Position numbers and translations under genes: made by a program. From NCBI RefSeq assembly GCF_014216315.1, contig NZ_CP045702.1, positions 3,782,001 through 3,846,000 of the forward strand: a stretch of DNA of 64,000 nt, written 5' to 3'. Positions 44,774 to 52,213 of the stretch are shown in pieces. The notes below the pieces were generated by a model. The model was not told the origin of the DNA. It did not search any database and saw nothing but the letters and a program-made list of their open reading frames with translations. Origin of the DNA: Streptomyces finlayi (GTDB lineage Bacteria > Actinomycetota > Actinomycetes > Streptomycetales > Streptomycetaceae). How positions within the stretch are numbered: position 1 is the first letter of the stretch; every line of letters begins with the position of its first letter.

Positions 44774-45478
44774 TTGGACAACGCCAGATTCGCCGACACG
44801 AACGACCAGGATCTTCTGGCCCAGCACGTAGCCGGTGAACCGGACGCCTTCGGTGAGCTCGTGCGGCGGCATCGTGACCGGCTCTGGGCAGTGGCCCTGC
44901 GCACGCTCGGCGATCGTGAAGAGGCAGCGGACGCTGTGCAGGACGCCCTTATCTCCGCCTTCCGTGCCGCCCACACCTTCCGGGGCCAGTCAGCGGTCAC
45001 CACATGGCTGCACCGCATCACCATCAACGCCTGCCTCGATCGCGCCCGCAAAGCGGCTTCGCGGAAGACGTCCCCGGTCGATGACGCCGATCGTCTCGAT
45101 CAGCTCCTCGAACCCCACGAGTCCGCCGAGGCACCCGCCGAGCGCCAGGATCTGCACCGCGAGCTCCTGGCTGCGCTAGCCAGGCTGCCGGCCGAACAGC
45201 GCGCCGCGCTCGTCCTCGTCGACATGCAGGGCTACCCGGTCGCCGAGGCGGCTCGCATCCTCGATGTTCCGACCGGCACCGTGAAGAGCCGCTGCGCGCG
45301 TGGACGCGCGAGACTGGTCCCCATGCTCGCTCATCTCCGCGGTGATGCCGGGGACAGCGGCGGCTTCGCTGCGGGAAGGAACCGCACGCAGGCGCCATCC
45401 GTCCCACCGGCGGCGGGACCGAGAGATGCAGGGGTAAATGATCCTGCTGCTGCGAAGGGAGGAGGTGGGCGCTCGTGA
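44774..45478 (+). CDS. sigM: ECF RNA polymerase sigma factor SigM
   Basis: A 234-residue sigma-70 family ECF factor read from TTG 44774, with GGGGAGGGGG just upstream. Region 2 includes FGELVRRHRDRLWAVALRTL and DAVQDALISAFRAAHTF; region 4 includes LPAEQRAALVLVDMQGYPVAEAARIL. A tail of about 45 residues is disordered. The downstream gene overlaps it by four bases and encodes a zinc-binding membrane anti-sigma factor. Placement before trxB-trxA next to murJ is that of SigM in S. coelicolor and mycobacteria. Confidence 0.92.
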   Translation: MDNARFADTNDQDLLAQHVAGEPDAFGELVRRHRDRLWAVALRTLGDREEAADAVQDALISAFRAAHTFRGQSAVTTWLHRITINACLDRARKAASRKTSPVDDADRLDQLLEPHESAEAPAERQDLHRELLAALARLPAEQRAALVLVDMQGYPVAEAARILDVPTGTVKSRCARGRARLVPMLAHLRGDAGDSGGFAAGRNRTQAPSVPPAAGPRDAGVNDPAAAKGGGGRS

Positions 45479-46428
45479 CTTCCACGGCCGACACGGACCA
45501 GCACCCGGACGTCTCGGAGATTTCTGATCTCACGGAGGGACTCCTCTCCGCCTCCCGCACGGCGGACGTCCGTCATCACATCGACGGATGTGCGCTCTGC
45601 GACGACGTCCGAAGTTCGCTCGAGGAGATCCGCGGTCTGCTCGGGACGCTGTCCGGCTCCCAGAAGATGCCCGACGAGGTCGCCGGCCGTATCGATGCGG
45701 CGCTCGCCGCCGAAGCGCTCCTCAACGCCACCGCTCCCACTGAAGCGACCTCTGTTTCACGTGAAACAGAAACTCCTGCCGAGGAGTCAGCCGGTTCCAA
45801 GTCCGGCCCCTCCGGCCCCACGGATCGCCCTGCGGGACACCCGCGGGGAACGACAGGTCCCAGTCGTCGTCCCGCCCGTCGTCGGCGCCGGACTGCTGTG
45901 CTCGGTGCTGCTTTCGGTGCAGCGGTTGTCGGTGTGAGCGTTTTCCTTCTGCAGTCGGTTCAGCCGTCATCTCAGAGCTCGGACGCCGCGAAGATGGCTG
46001 ACAGAAGCTCCAGCACGGCAGGCGGCGGTGCCCGCACCTTCTCGGAAGGCACGCTGGAAGGCCGCGTCGACGCCCTCCTCACCAGCGCGTCGGCTTCTCA
46101 GCTCCCGGGTGACGAGAAGAGCGAGCCGACCACCGACTCACGGCTGACCCCTGAAGTGTCGTCCGCGGACCCCTCCGCACCGAGAAGCCCGCTCCGCGCT
46201 TCCGCCGTCCCCGTGCCCTCCTGCGTACAGCAAGGCACCGGTCGCGACACCCCGCCGCTGGCCGTCGAAGAGGGCATCTACCAGGGCACCGAGGCCTACC
46301 TCGTCGTCCTGCCCCACCCGACGGACGACTCGCGCGTGCAGGCGTATGTCGTCGATGCGGTCTGTGTGGACACCACCCCAGCCGCAAAGGGAAAGCTGCT
46401 CCTTACTCACTCCTACACCCGCCCCTGA
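45475..46428 (+). CDS. Membrane-anchored zinc-type anti-sigma factor for SigM
   Basis: A 317-residue protein translationally coupled to sigM (4-base overlap GTGA). The N-terminal ZAS domain has H35-x3-C39-x2-C42 (HIDGCALC), the zinc site that binds ECF sigma factors. One membrane helix lies at about 140-160, and the rest is an extracytoplasmic Ser/Thr-rich region with a globular C-terminal part containing two cysteines. A parS site lies inside the coding sequence and is read as VSRET (94-98) between the sigma-binding domain and the membrane helix, in a disordered linker. Confidence 0.87.
   Translation: MTSTADTDQHPDVSEISDLTEGLLSASRTADVRHHIDGCALCDDVRSSLEEIRGLLGTLSGSQKMPDEVAGRIDAALAAEALLNATAPTEATSVSRETETPAEESAGSKSGPSGPTDRPAGHPRGTTGPSRRPARRRRRTAVLGAAFGAAVVGVSVFLLQSVQPSSQSSDAAKMADRSSSTAGGGARTFSEGTLEGRVDALLTSASASQLPGDEKSEPTTDSRLTPEVSSADPSAPRSPLRASAVPVPSCVQQGTGRDTPPLAVEEGIYQGTEAYLVVLPHPTDDSRVQAYVVDAVCVDTTPAAKGKLLLTHSYTRP
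45753..45768. promoter_or_regulatory. parS site f, inside the anti-sigma gene
   Basis: TGTTTCACGTGAAACA is a perfect 16-bp match to parS. It falls in the low-complexity linker between the zinc domain and the membrane helix, where the protein tolerates the VSRET sequence it imposes. Confidence 0.95.
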
Positions 46429-46455
46429 ACTCTGCGCCGAATGCCGCGGCACGTC

Positions 46456-46482
46456 GGGAATGCATGGCCCGTAGGATCCGTT
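46456..46482 (+). promoter_or_regulatory. SigR-type promoter of trxB-trxA
   Basis: GGGAAT (46456-46461), 18 bases, then GTT (46480-46482, in CCGTTGG) matches the disulfide-stress sigma factor SigR consensus GGAAT-N18-GTT. It lies 70 bases before the trxB start. trxBA is a known SigR target in S. coelicolor. Confidence 0.85.
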
Positions 46483-46552
46483 GGGTGGGGTGAGAGTCGT
46501 TGAACCGGCCCCAGTAGGCAGTAGGCAGTCTGCAGAGACGAGGAAGACACCT

Positions 46553-47524
46553 GTGAGCGACGTCCGTAATGTGATCATCATCGGTTCCGGGCCGGCGGGT
46601 TATACCGCCGCCCTGTACACGGCTCGTGCGTCGCTGAAGCCGCTGGTGTTCGAGGGCGCTGTCACCGCTGGTGGTGCTCTGATGAACACCACCGACGTGG
46701 AGAACTTCCCCGGCTTCCAGGACGGCATCATGGGCCCCGAGCTCATGGACAACATGCGCGCCCAGGCTGAGCGCTTCGGCGCTGAGCTCATCCCGGACGA
46801 CGTGGTCGCCGTCGATCTGACCGGTGAGATCAAGACCGTCACGGACACGGCGGGTACGGTTCACCGAGCCAAGGCGGTCATCGTCACCACCGGTTCCCAG
46901 CACCGCAAGCTCGGTCTGCCCAACGAGGACGCCCTCTCCGGACGTGGCGTCTCCTGGTGCGCGACCTGCGACGGGTTCTTCTTCAAGGACCAGGACATCG
47001 CTGTGGTGGGCGGCGGCGACACCGCCATGGAGGAAGCAACCTTCCTTTCCCGCTTCGCCAAGTCCGTGACGATCGTCCACCGCCGTGACTCCCTGCGTGC
47101 CTCCAAGGCCATGCAGGAGCGCGCCTTCGCCGACCCGAAGATCAAGTTCGCCTGGGACAGCGAAGTCGCTGCGGTCCAGGGCGAGAAGAAGCTTTCCGGT
47201 CTGACGCTGCGCAACACCAAGACGGGCGAGACCTCCGAGCTCGCGGTAACCGGCCTGTTCATCGCTGTCGGCCATGACCCGCGCACCGAGCTCTTCAAGG
47301 GCCAGCTCGACCTCGATGACGAGGGTTACCTCCAGGTGGAGGCGCCCTCGACGCGCACGAACCTGTCGGGTGTATTCGGCGCCGGAGACGTCGTCGACCA
47401 CACCTACCGCCAGGCCATCACAGCTGCCGGTACCGGATGCTCCGCCGCACTCGATGCCGAACGCTTCCTTGCCGCGCTCTCCGACGAGAAGCTTGCCGAA
47501 CCGGAGAAGACCCCCGCGGTCTGA
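46553..47524 (+). CDS. trxB: Thioredoxin reductase
   Basis: A 323-residue flavoprotein from GTG 46553 behind GAGGAAG. The FAD site is IIGSGPAGYTAALY (about 9-22), the redox pair is C136-A-T-C139, the NADPH site is VVGGGDTAMEEA near residue 155, and the C-terminal FAD motif is GVFGAGDVVDHTYRQA. It reduces thioredoxin with NADPH. It is first in a two-gene operon with trxA, and the SigR-type promoter explains induction by disulfide stress. Confidence 0.97.
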   Translation: MSDVRNVIIIGSGPAGYTAALYTARASLKPLVFEGAVTAGGALMNTTDVENFPGFQDGIMGPELMDNMRAQAERFGAELIPDDVVAVDLTGEIKTVTDTAGTVHRAKAVIVTTGSQHRKLGLPNEDALSGRGVSWCATCDGFFFKDQDIAVVGGGDTAMEEATFLSRFAKSVTIVHRRDSLRASKAMQERAFADPKIKFAWDSEVAAVQGEKKLSGLTLRNTKTGETSELAVTGLFIAVGHDPRTELFKGQLDLDDEGYLQVEAPSTRTNLSGVFGAGDVVDHTYRQAITAAGTGCSAALDAERFLAALSDEKLAEPEKTPAV

Positions 47525-47568
47525 CCCACGGTGACCCCACCCCACCCCGCGAAGTTAAGGAGGCCGCC

Positions 47569-47901
47569 GTGGCCGGCGCCCTGAAGAACGTGACCGACGA
47601 CACCTTCGAAGAGGTAGTCCTCAACAGCAAGAAGCCCGTACTGGTCGACTTCTGGGCCGCTTGGTGCGGTCCCTGCCGCCAGATCGCCCCCTCCCTGGAG
47701 GCAATCGCGGCTGAGCACGGGGACCAGATCGAGATCGTCAAGCTGAACATCGACGAGAACCCGGCCACCGCCGCCAAGTACGGCGTGATGTCCATCCCGA
47801 CGCTCAACGTCTACCAGGGTGGCGAGGTCGCCAAAACCATCGTCGGCGCCAAGCCGAAGGCCGCGATCCTGCGCGACCTCGAGGCCTTCATCGGCGAGTA
47901 G
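47569..47901 (+). CDS. trxA: Thioredoxin
   Basis: A 110-residue thioredoxin from GTG 47569 with AAGGAGG upstream. The active site is W32-C33-G-P-C36, and the cis-proline loop is MSIPTLNVY. It lies 44 bases after trxB and shares its promoter. A hairpin terminator and a parS site follow directly. Confidence 0.96.
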   Translation: MAGALKNVTDDTFEEVVLNSKKPVLVDFWAAWCGPCRQIAPSLEAIAAEHGDQIEIVKLNIDENPATAAKYGVMSIPTLNVYQGGEVAKTIVGAKPKAAILRDLEAFIGE

Positions 47902-47924
47902 CGCGACCAGCAGCCAGCGCGCTC

Positions 47925-47940
47925 TGTTTCACGTGAAACG
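47925..47940. promoter_or_regulatory. parS site g, abutting the trxA terminator
   Basis: TGTTTCACGTGAAACG matches parS at 15 of 16 positions. Its last two bases are the first two of the trxA terminator stem. Confidence 0.92.
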
Positions 47941-47965
47941 GGCCCACCCTCAGAGGGTGGGCCCG
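47939..47965. terminator. Terminator of trxB-trxA and the convergent GNAT gene
   Basis: A 12-bp perfect stem (47939-47950 with 47954-47965) and 3-base loop is followed by TTT. Confidence 0.8.
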
Positions 47966-47988
47966 TTTCCCTATGGGTGCCGGTCTAC

Positions 47989-48606
47989 TCAGAGCGGCCG
48001 CAGCGCCGGCTCCTTCTGGACAGCGCCCAGCAGTCTGTCCAAGGCCAGCTCGACGTCTTCCTTCCAGGAAAGTGCCGTCCGCAGTTCGAGTCGCAGACGT
48101 GGGTACTTGGGATGCGGACGTACGGTCTTGAAGCCGACCGCCAGCAAGTGGTCCGCCGGGAGAACACAGGCGGGTTCCTTCCACCGGGCGTCACCGAACG
48201 CCTCGATGGCCTTGAACCCACGACGCAGCAGATCCTTCGCGACTGTCTGCACCAACACCCGGCCCAGCCCCTGCCCCTGATAGCCCGGCAGGACCAAAGA
48301 GGTGATCAGTTGCACGGCGTCGGGTGCCACCGGGCTCGTGGGGAACGCGGTCGAGCGCGGGACATAGGCAGGCGGCGCGTAGAGAACGAAGCCGGCCGGC
48401 ACGTCGTCCACGTACACGACTCGGCCGCAGGAGCCCCACTCCAGCAGAACGGCGGAGATCCAGGACTCCTTCTCCAGTTCGGTCCTGCCCGCCTTTACCG
48501 CAGCTTGCCCACTGACCGGGTCAAGCTCCCAGAAGACACACGAGCGGCAGCGTCCGGGGAGATCCGGAAGGTTGTCCAAGGTGAGCGGTACGAGCCGACG
48601 CCCCAT
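47989..48606 (-). CDS. GNAT family N-acetyltransferase
   Basis: A 205-residue protein whose start has GTGAGGAAC nine bases upstream. It begins MGRRLVPLTLDNLPDLPGRC. The acetyl-CoA loop is PGYQGQGLGRVLVQTV near residue 110, and GDARWKEPACVLPADHLLAVGF follows. This gene is conserved beside parB in streptomycetes; the substrate is unknown. Two cysteines in the N-terminal RCRSCVFWE are typical of this subgroup. Confidence 0.88.
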   Translation of the reverse strand: MGRRLVPLTLDNLPDLPGRCRSCVFWELDPVSGQAAVKAGRTELEKESWISAVLLEWGSCGRVVYVDDVPAGFVLYAPPAYVPRSTAFPTSPVAPDAVQLITSLVLPGYQGQGLGRVLVQTVAKDLLRRGFKAIEAFGDARWKEPACVLPADHLLAVGFKTVRPHPKYPRLRLELRTALSWKEDVELALDRLLGAVQKEPALRPL

Positions 48607-48752
48607 GAAGGCGGTTCCTCACTTCCTTCGCCCGCCGCACCACGTGCGGCTGCCAGCGCACTCCGTTCCCGGAACAAGCTGCCGAAGAACCCTCCGACAG
48701 CCCCCAAGCCCAGGCCGACCGTCACCAGCCGACTGCGGCTCACTGCTCGCAT
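48495..48752 (-). CDS. Possible small membrane protein overlapping the GNAT gene
   Basis: An 85-residue frame starts at ATG 48750-48752, eight bases after the strong ribosome-binding site GGAGGAGG. Its first 45 residues look like a real protein, with a basic start and a hydrophobic Gly-rich segment (LVTVGLGLGAVGGFFGSLF). The last third overlaps the GNAT coding region in another frame and may be an artefact of a lost stop codon. I do not recognise it. Confidence 0.4.
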   Translation of the reverse strand: MRAVSRSRLVTVGLGLGAVGGFFGSLFRERSALAAARGAAGEGSEEPPSWGVGSYRSPWTTFRISPDAAARVSSGSLTRSVGKLR

Positions 48753-48909
48753 ACCCACGACCTCCTCCGAGGTGGCATCAAGGTGAGTGCGCCATACCAA
48801 AACGAATCGTATCCACCCAGACGTGCCACGGAAACCGGGAGAGAGCAAAGGGCGGACCGTGGTCCGGCACATGCCCGGCCCCGGCCCGCCCTCGGTTCGA
48901 TCCGAACGG

Positions 48910-50010
48910 TCAGTCCTCGTCGCCCTCGGCGCCCTCGGCGGGCTCTTCGGCGAGTACCCGGTCCAGCACACGCCCCTCACCCGGGGCGAGGCTGCCGAGA
49001 ATGCGGTCCAGATCCTCCATCGAGGCGAACTCGACGACGATCTTGCCCTTCTTCTGACCGAGGTCGACCTTTACCCGCGTCTCGAAGCGGTCCGAGAGCC
49101 GAGTCGCCAGATCCCTCAGAGCCGGGGACAGCCGGCCGCCCGCACGTGGCCCCTTCGGCTTGGCGGAACTCGCAGGGGTGGACCCCAGCAGAGTCACGAT
49201 CTCCTCCACGGCCCGCACCGACAGCCCTTCAGCGACGATGCGGTGGGCCAGTCGGTCCTGCTCCTCCGAGTCGTCCACCGAGAGCAGGGCCCGTGCGTGA
49301 CCGGCCGACAGCACGCCTGCCGCGACCCGGCGCTGCACCGGCGGTGAGAGCCGCAGAAGCCGCAGTGTGTTGGAGACCTGCGGACGGGACCGGCCGATCC
49401 GGTCAGCCAGCTGATCGTGCGTGCACTTGAAGTCCCTCAGCAGCTGGTCGTACGCCGCCGCCTCTTCCAGGGGATTCAGCTGGGCACGGTGAAGGTTCTC
49501 CAGGAGAGCGTCGAGAAGGAGCTTCTCGTCGTCGGTCGCCCGCACGATCGCGGGAATCCGCTCCAGACCTGCCTCACGACACGCCCTCCAGCGCCGCTCG
49601 CCCATGATGAGCTCGTAGCGGTCGTCCGCCACCTTTCGCACCACGACGGGCTGGAGGAGACCCACCTCCTTGATCGAGGTGACCAGCTCGGCAAGCGCGT
49701 CCTCGTCGAACACCTCACGTGGCTGCTTGGGGTTCGGGGTGATCGACCCCAGAAGAACCTCGGCGAAGTACGCTCCGGCCGCATCCCGCATCTCGGCTGC
49801 CGCCTCCGGCTCGGCGACAGGAGCACTGGGCTCCGGCACCACCGGCGCAGTCGGCAACGTGGTCACCTTGGCCGCGGCCACACCCCGCTCGGCGGTGCGT
49901 ACATGATTCGCGCCCGGCCCGGACCCGAGGGACCCGACCTGTCGCTCCTGCGGTGCAGCGGGGATCAGCGCACCGAGCCCACGTCCCAGCCCTCTACGAC
50001 GCTCACTCAC
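48910..50010 (-). CDS. parB: Chromosome partitioning protein ParB
   Basis: A 366-residue protein from GTG 50008-50010 that overlaps the parA stop by two bases (GTGA). It begins SERRRGLGRGLGALIP and has a variable linker to about residue 85. The CTP-binding N-terminal domain contains PNPKQPREVFDEDALAELV and GERRWRACREAGL, and the central helix-turn-helix region that reads parS contains THDQLADRIGRSRPQVSNTL. A C-terminal dimerisation domain completes it. ParB spreads from parS to form the complex that segregates origins, notably during sporulation. Confidence 0.97.
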   Translation of the reverse strand: MSERRRGLGRGLGALIPAAPQERQVGSLGSGPGANHVRTAERGVAAAKVTTLPTAPVVPEPSAPVAEPEAAAEMRDAAGAYFAEVLLGSITPNPKQPREVFDEDALAELVTSIKEVGLLQPVVVRKVADDRYELIMGERRWRACREAGLERIPAIVRATDDEKLLLDALLENLHRAQLNPLEEAAAYDQLLRDFKCTHDQLADRIGRSRPQVSNTLRLLRLSPPVQRRVAAGVLSAGHARALLSVDDSEEQDRLAHRIVAEGLSVRAVEEIVTLLGSTPASSAKPKGPRAGGRLSPALRDLATRLSDRFETRVKVDLGQKKGKIVVEFASMEDLDRILGSLAPGEGRVLDRVLAEEPAEGAEGDED

Positions 50011-51083
50011 TGAATGCCCTCCGAAACCCTCTGCTGGCTGTTCTGACTGCCCGTCCGGGCATGCTGTGCCTCGTAGTGCACCCCGACGCCCCTCAAGGCG
50101 ATCTCGCGGGCCGCCTCGAGGTACGACAAGGAACCGCTGGAACCCGGGTCGTACGTCAGCACCGTCTGCCCGTAGCTCGGCGCCTCGGAGATACGCACCG
50201 ACCGCGGAATGCTGGTCCGCAGCACTTCCTTGCCGAAGTGGGTGCGCACCTCCTCCGCAACCTGGGAAGCCAGCCGCGTCCTGCCGTCGTACATGGTGAG
50301 CAGGATCGTCGACACGTGCAGATCCGGGTTGAGATGTCCTCGTACCAGGTCGACGTTCCTCAGGAGCTGACCCAGCCCCTCCAGCGCGTAGTACTCGCAC
50401 TGGATGGGGATCAGGACCTCGGCACCGGCGACGAGGGCGTTGACCGTCAGGAGGCCGAGCGAGGGTGGGCAGTCGATGAGGATGTAGTCGAGCGGCTGCT
50501 CATACGCCTGGATCGCCCGCTGCAGTCGGCTCTCGCGTGCCACCAGTGACACCAGCTCGATCTCCGCACCGGCGAGATCAATGGTGGCAGGGGCACAGAA
50601 GAGACCTTCGATGTCCGGGACGGGCTGGACCACTTCGGAGAGCGGCCTGCTGTCGACCAGGACATCATAGATGGAGGGGACTTCGGCGTGGTGGTCGATC
50701 CCCAGAGCCGTGGAGGCGTTCCCCTGCGGGTCGAGGTCGACCACCAGGACGCGAGCACCGTGAAGTGCCAGGGCTGCCGCAAGGTTGACCGTGGAGGTCG
50801 TCTTGCCTACCCCACCCTTCTGGTTGGCCACCACCATGACCCGCGTCTGGTCAGGTCGGGGCAGCCCCTCGCCGGCGCGGCCGAGGGCCTCAACCGCCAG
50901 CTGGGCCGCACGACCGATGGGTGTGTCGTCCATCGGAGGCGGTGTTTCACGTGAAACACCGTCCCCCGCAGACTCGGTTCGGGGACCGGGGACCGGATCG
51001 GTCATCGGTCCCGCGATGTTGGCGTCGGACCGCAAGGATTCACTCTCCTCGACTTCAGGCTCGCAATGAGCAGAGCCTGCCAT
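50007..51083 (-). CDS. parA: Chromosome partitioning ATPase ParA
   Basis: A 358-residue protein if read from ATG 51081-51083; the frame stays open to a GTG at 51245 that overlaps parS site i, giving 412 residues. The Walker-type ATPase has KGGVGKTT (about 89-96), the A' motif DLDPQGNASTALGI and DYILIDCPPSLGLL. About 80 residues of disordered N-terminus precede it, including VSRET (43-47) imposed by parS site h. ParA forms filaments in aerial hyphae and drives ParB-parS complexes. It is translationally coupled to parB. Confidence 0.96.
   Translation of the reverse strand: MAGSAHCEPEVEESESLRSDANIAGPMTDPVPGPRTESAGDGVSRETPPPMDDTPIGRAAQLAVEALGRAGEGLPRPDQTRVMVVANQKGGVGKTTSTVNLAAALALHGARVLVVDLDPQGNASTALGIDHHAEVPSIYDVLVDSRPLSEVVQPVPDIEGLFCAPATIDLAGAEIELVSLVARESRLQRAIQAYEQPLDYILIDCPPSLGLLTVNALVAGAEVLIPIQCEYYALEGLGQLLRNVDLVRGHLNPDLHVSTILLTMYDGRTRLASQVAEEVRTHFGKEVLRTSIPRSVRISEAPSYGQTVLTYDPGSSGSLSYLEAAREIALRGVGVHYEAQHARTGSQNSQQRVSEGIQ
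50943..50958. promoter_or_regulatory. parS site h, inside parA
   Basis: TGTTTCACGTGAAACA is a perfect parS, extended to a 20-bp palindrome (50941-50960). It lies in the disordered N-terminal coding region of parA. Confidence 0.95.
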
Positions 51084-51137
51084 GCTTTCGGGGTCGTGAA
51101 CCAGCGAGGCCCGCTCTTCTGTGGATGAATCCACTTC

Positions 51138-51146
51138 TGTGGACAA
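51138..51146 (-). promoter_or_regulatory. DnaA box upstream of or within 5' parA
   Basis: TGTGGACAA is the reverse of the perfect Streptomyces box TTGTCCACA. A weaker copy, TGTGGATGA, lies at 51120-51128. They are 37-63 bases upstream of the likely parA start. Confidence 0.55.
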
Positions 51147-51228
51147 CTCGGCAACCCGTACGAGCTTGCGGTCGCGCGGCGTGGCAGCCGCACGACCGCG
51201 GCTGATGATTCCCTGCAGCAGAGAGCGA

Positions 51229-51244
51229 CGTTTCACGTGAAACA
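51229..51244. promoter_or_regulatory. parS site i, upstream of parA
   Basis: CGTTTCACGTGAAACA matches parS at 15 of 16 positions, about 145 bases upstream of the likely parA start, where ParB could affect the parAB promoter. Confidence 0.92.
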
Positions 51245-51347
51245 CGATGCCCGCGAAGCGCCGTCAGCCTTCTACGACACTCCGCACCAGGTACGTATGG
51301 CTGCTTGTATGGAGCATCACCGACAGAAAGCACGAACTGTACGTAAA

Positions 51348-51381
51348 GCCCGGAAACGGTCAGTCATGACCGTGTCCGGGC
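51348..51381 (-). terminator. Terminator of rsmG
   Basis: A 15-bp stem with one mismatch (51348-51362 with 51367-51381, loop GTCA), seven bases past the rsmG stop. Confidence 0.7.
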
Positions 51382-51387
51382 CGCCGC

Positions 51388-52104
51388 TCAGCGGCGTCGG
51401 CGGGTGCGGCTGACCCTCGCCGCCTTGGCCCTCTTTGCGGCGAACCTCACACCGCCGGGACTCTCTCCCACCACCACGCGTACCACCGTGGTCGTCGGAT
51501 CGACCACGCCCTCCCCTACGTGCAGCACCTCGGTCTCCACCACTCCGAGCTTGCTGAGCGCAGCGCGGGCTCCGTTGATCTCCTCCTCGGCGGCATCACC
51601 CTTGAGCGCAAGCATCTCCCCGTACGGCCGCAGCAACGGAACGCCCCAGCCGGCAAGTCGGTCGAGCGGAGCCACGGCGCGAGCCGTCACGACATGGACC
51701 GGCTGCAGGGTGCCGAGGACTTCTTCCGCCCTGCCCCGCACGACCGTCACGTGATCAAGCCCCAGCAGCTCGACGACCTCCTGAAGAAAGTTGGTCCGCC
51801 GCAACAGCGGCTCCAGCAAGGTGATCTTCAGGTCGGGCCGCACCAGAGCCAGCGGGATGCCGGGAAGACCCGCCCCGGAGCCCACGTCGCAGACCGTGAC
51901 ACCTTCCGGAACCACCTCGGAGAGCACCGCACAGTTCAGCAGGTGGCGCTCCCACAGCCGCGGTACCTCGCGAGGGCCGATCAGCCCGCGCGTGACCCCC
52001 GCGTCCGCAAGCAGTTCCGCGTATCGGACAGCCTCTGGGAAGAGCTCACCGAATACCGCCTGCGCCTCCTCAGGCACCTGGGGGAGCTCTGCTGCCTCCG
52101 TCAC
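51388..52104 (-). CDS. rsmG: 16S rRNA (guanine-527-N7)-methyltransferase RsmG
   Basis: A 238-residue protein from GTG 52102-52104, chosen because AGGACGG lies just upstream (a GTG eight codons earlier is also in frame). The SAM-binding motif is CDVGSGAGLPGIPLALVRPD, and the HLLNCAVLSEVVP and RAVAPLDRLAGW segments are typical. It methylates G527 of 16S rRNA. Its loss gives low-level streptomycin resistance and antibiotic overproduction in streptomycetes. It precedes parA with its own terminator between. Confidence 0.96.
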   Translation of the reverse strand: MTEAAELPQVPEEAQAVFGELFPEAVRYAELLADAGVTRGLIGPREVPRLWERHLLNCAVLSEVVPEGVTVCDVGSGAGLPGIPLALVRPDLKITLLEPLLRRTNFLQEVVELLGLDHVTVVRGRAEEVLGTLQPVHVVTARAVAPLDRLAGWGVPLLRPYGEMLALKGDAAEEEINGARAALSKLGVVETEVLHVGEGVVDPTTTVVRVVVGESPGGVRFAAKRAKAARVSRTRRRR

Positions 52105-52167
52105 GGGGACCGTCCTTCCGTACCGCACTAGCGCACTGTGGGTGGCTGACTATCAGGCTGACAAAGA

Positions 52168-52197
52168 TCGGCCCCGCCTGCGAACAGACGGGGCCGA
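52168..52197 (-). terminator. Terminator of the rpmH-rnpA-yidD-yidC-khpB cluster
   Basis: TCGGCCCCG (52168-52176) pairs with CGGGGCCGA (52189-52197), with further pairing of CTG with CAG inside the loop, 16 bases past the khpB stop. Confidence 0.7.
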
Positions 52198-52213
52198 CAG
52201 TACAAGGATCCGG

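Noticed and set aside
48850..48905. Hairpin past the parB stop
   Set aside because: Only short, imperfect GC pairing is visible; not strong enough to call a terminator.
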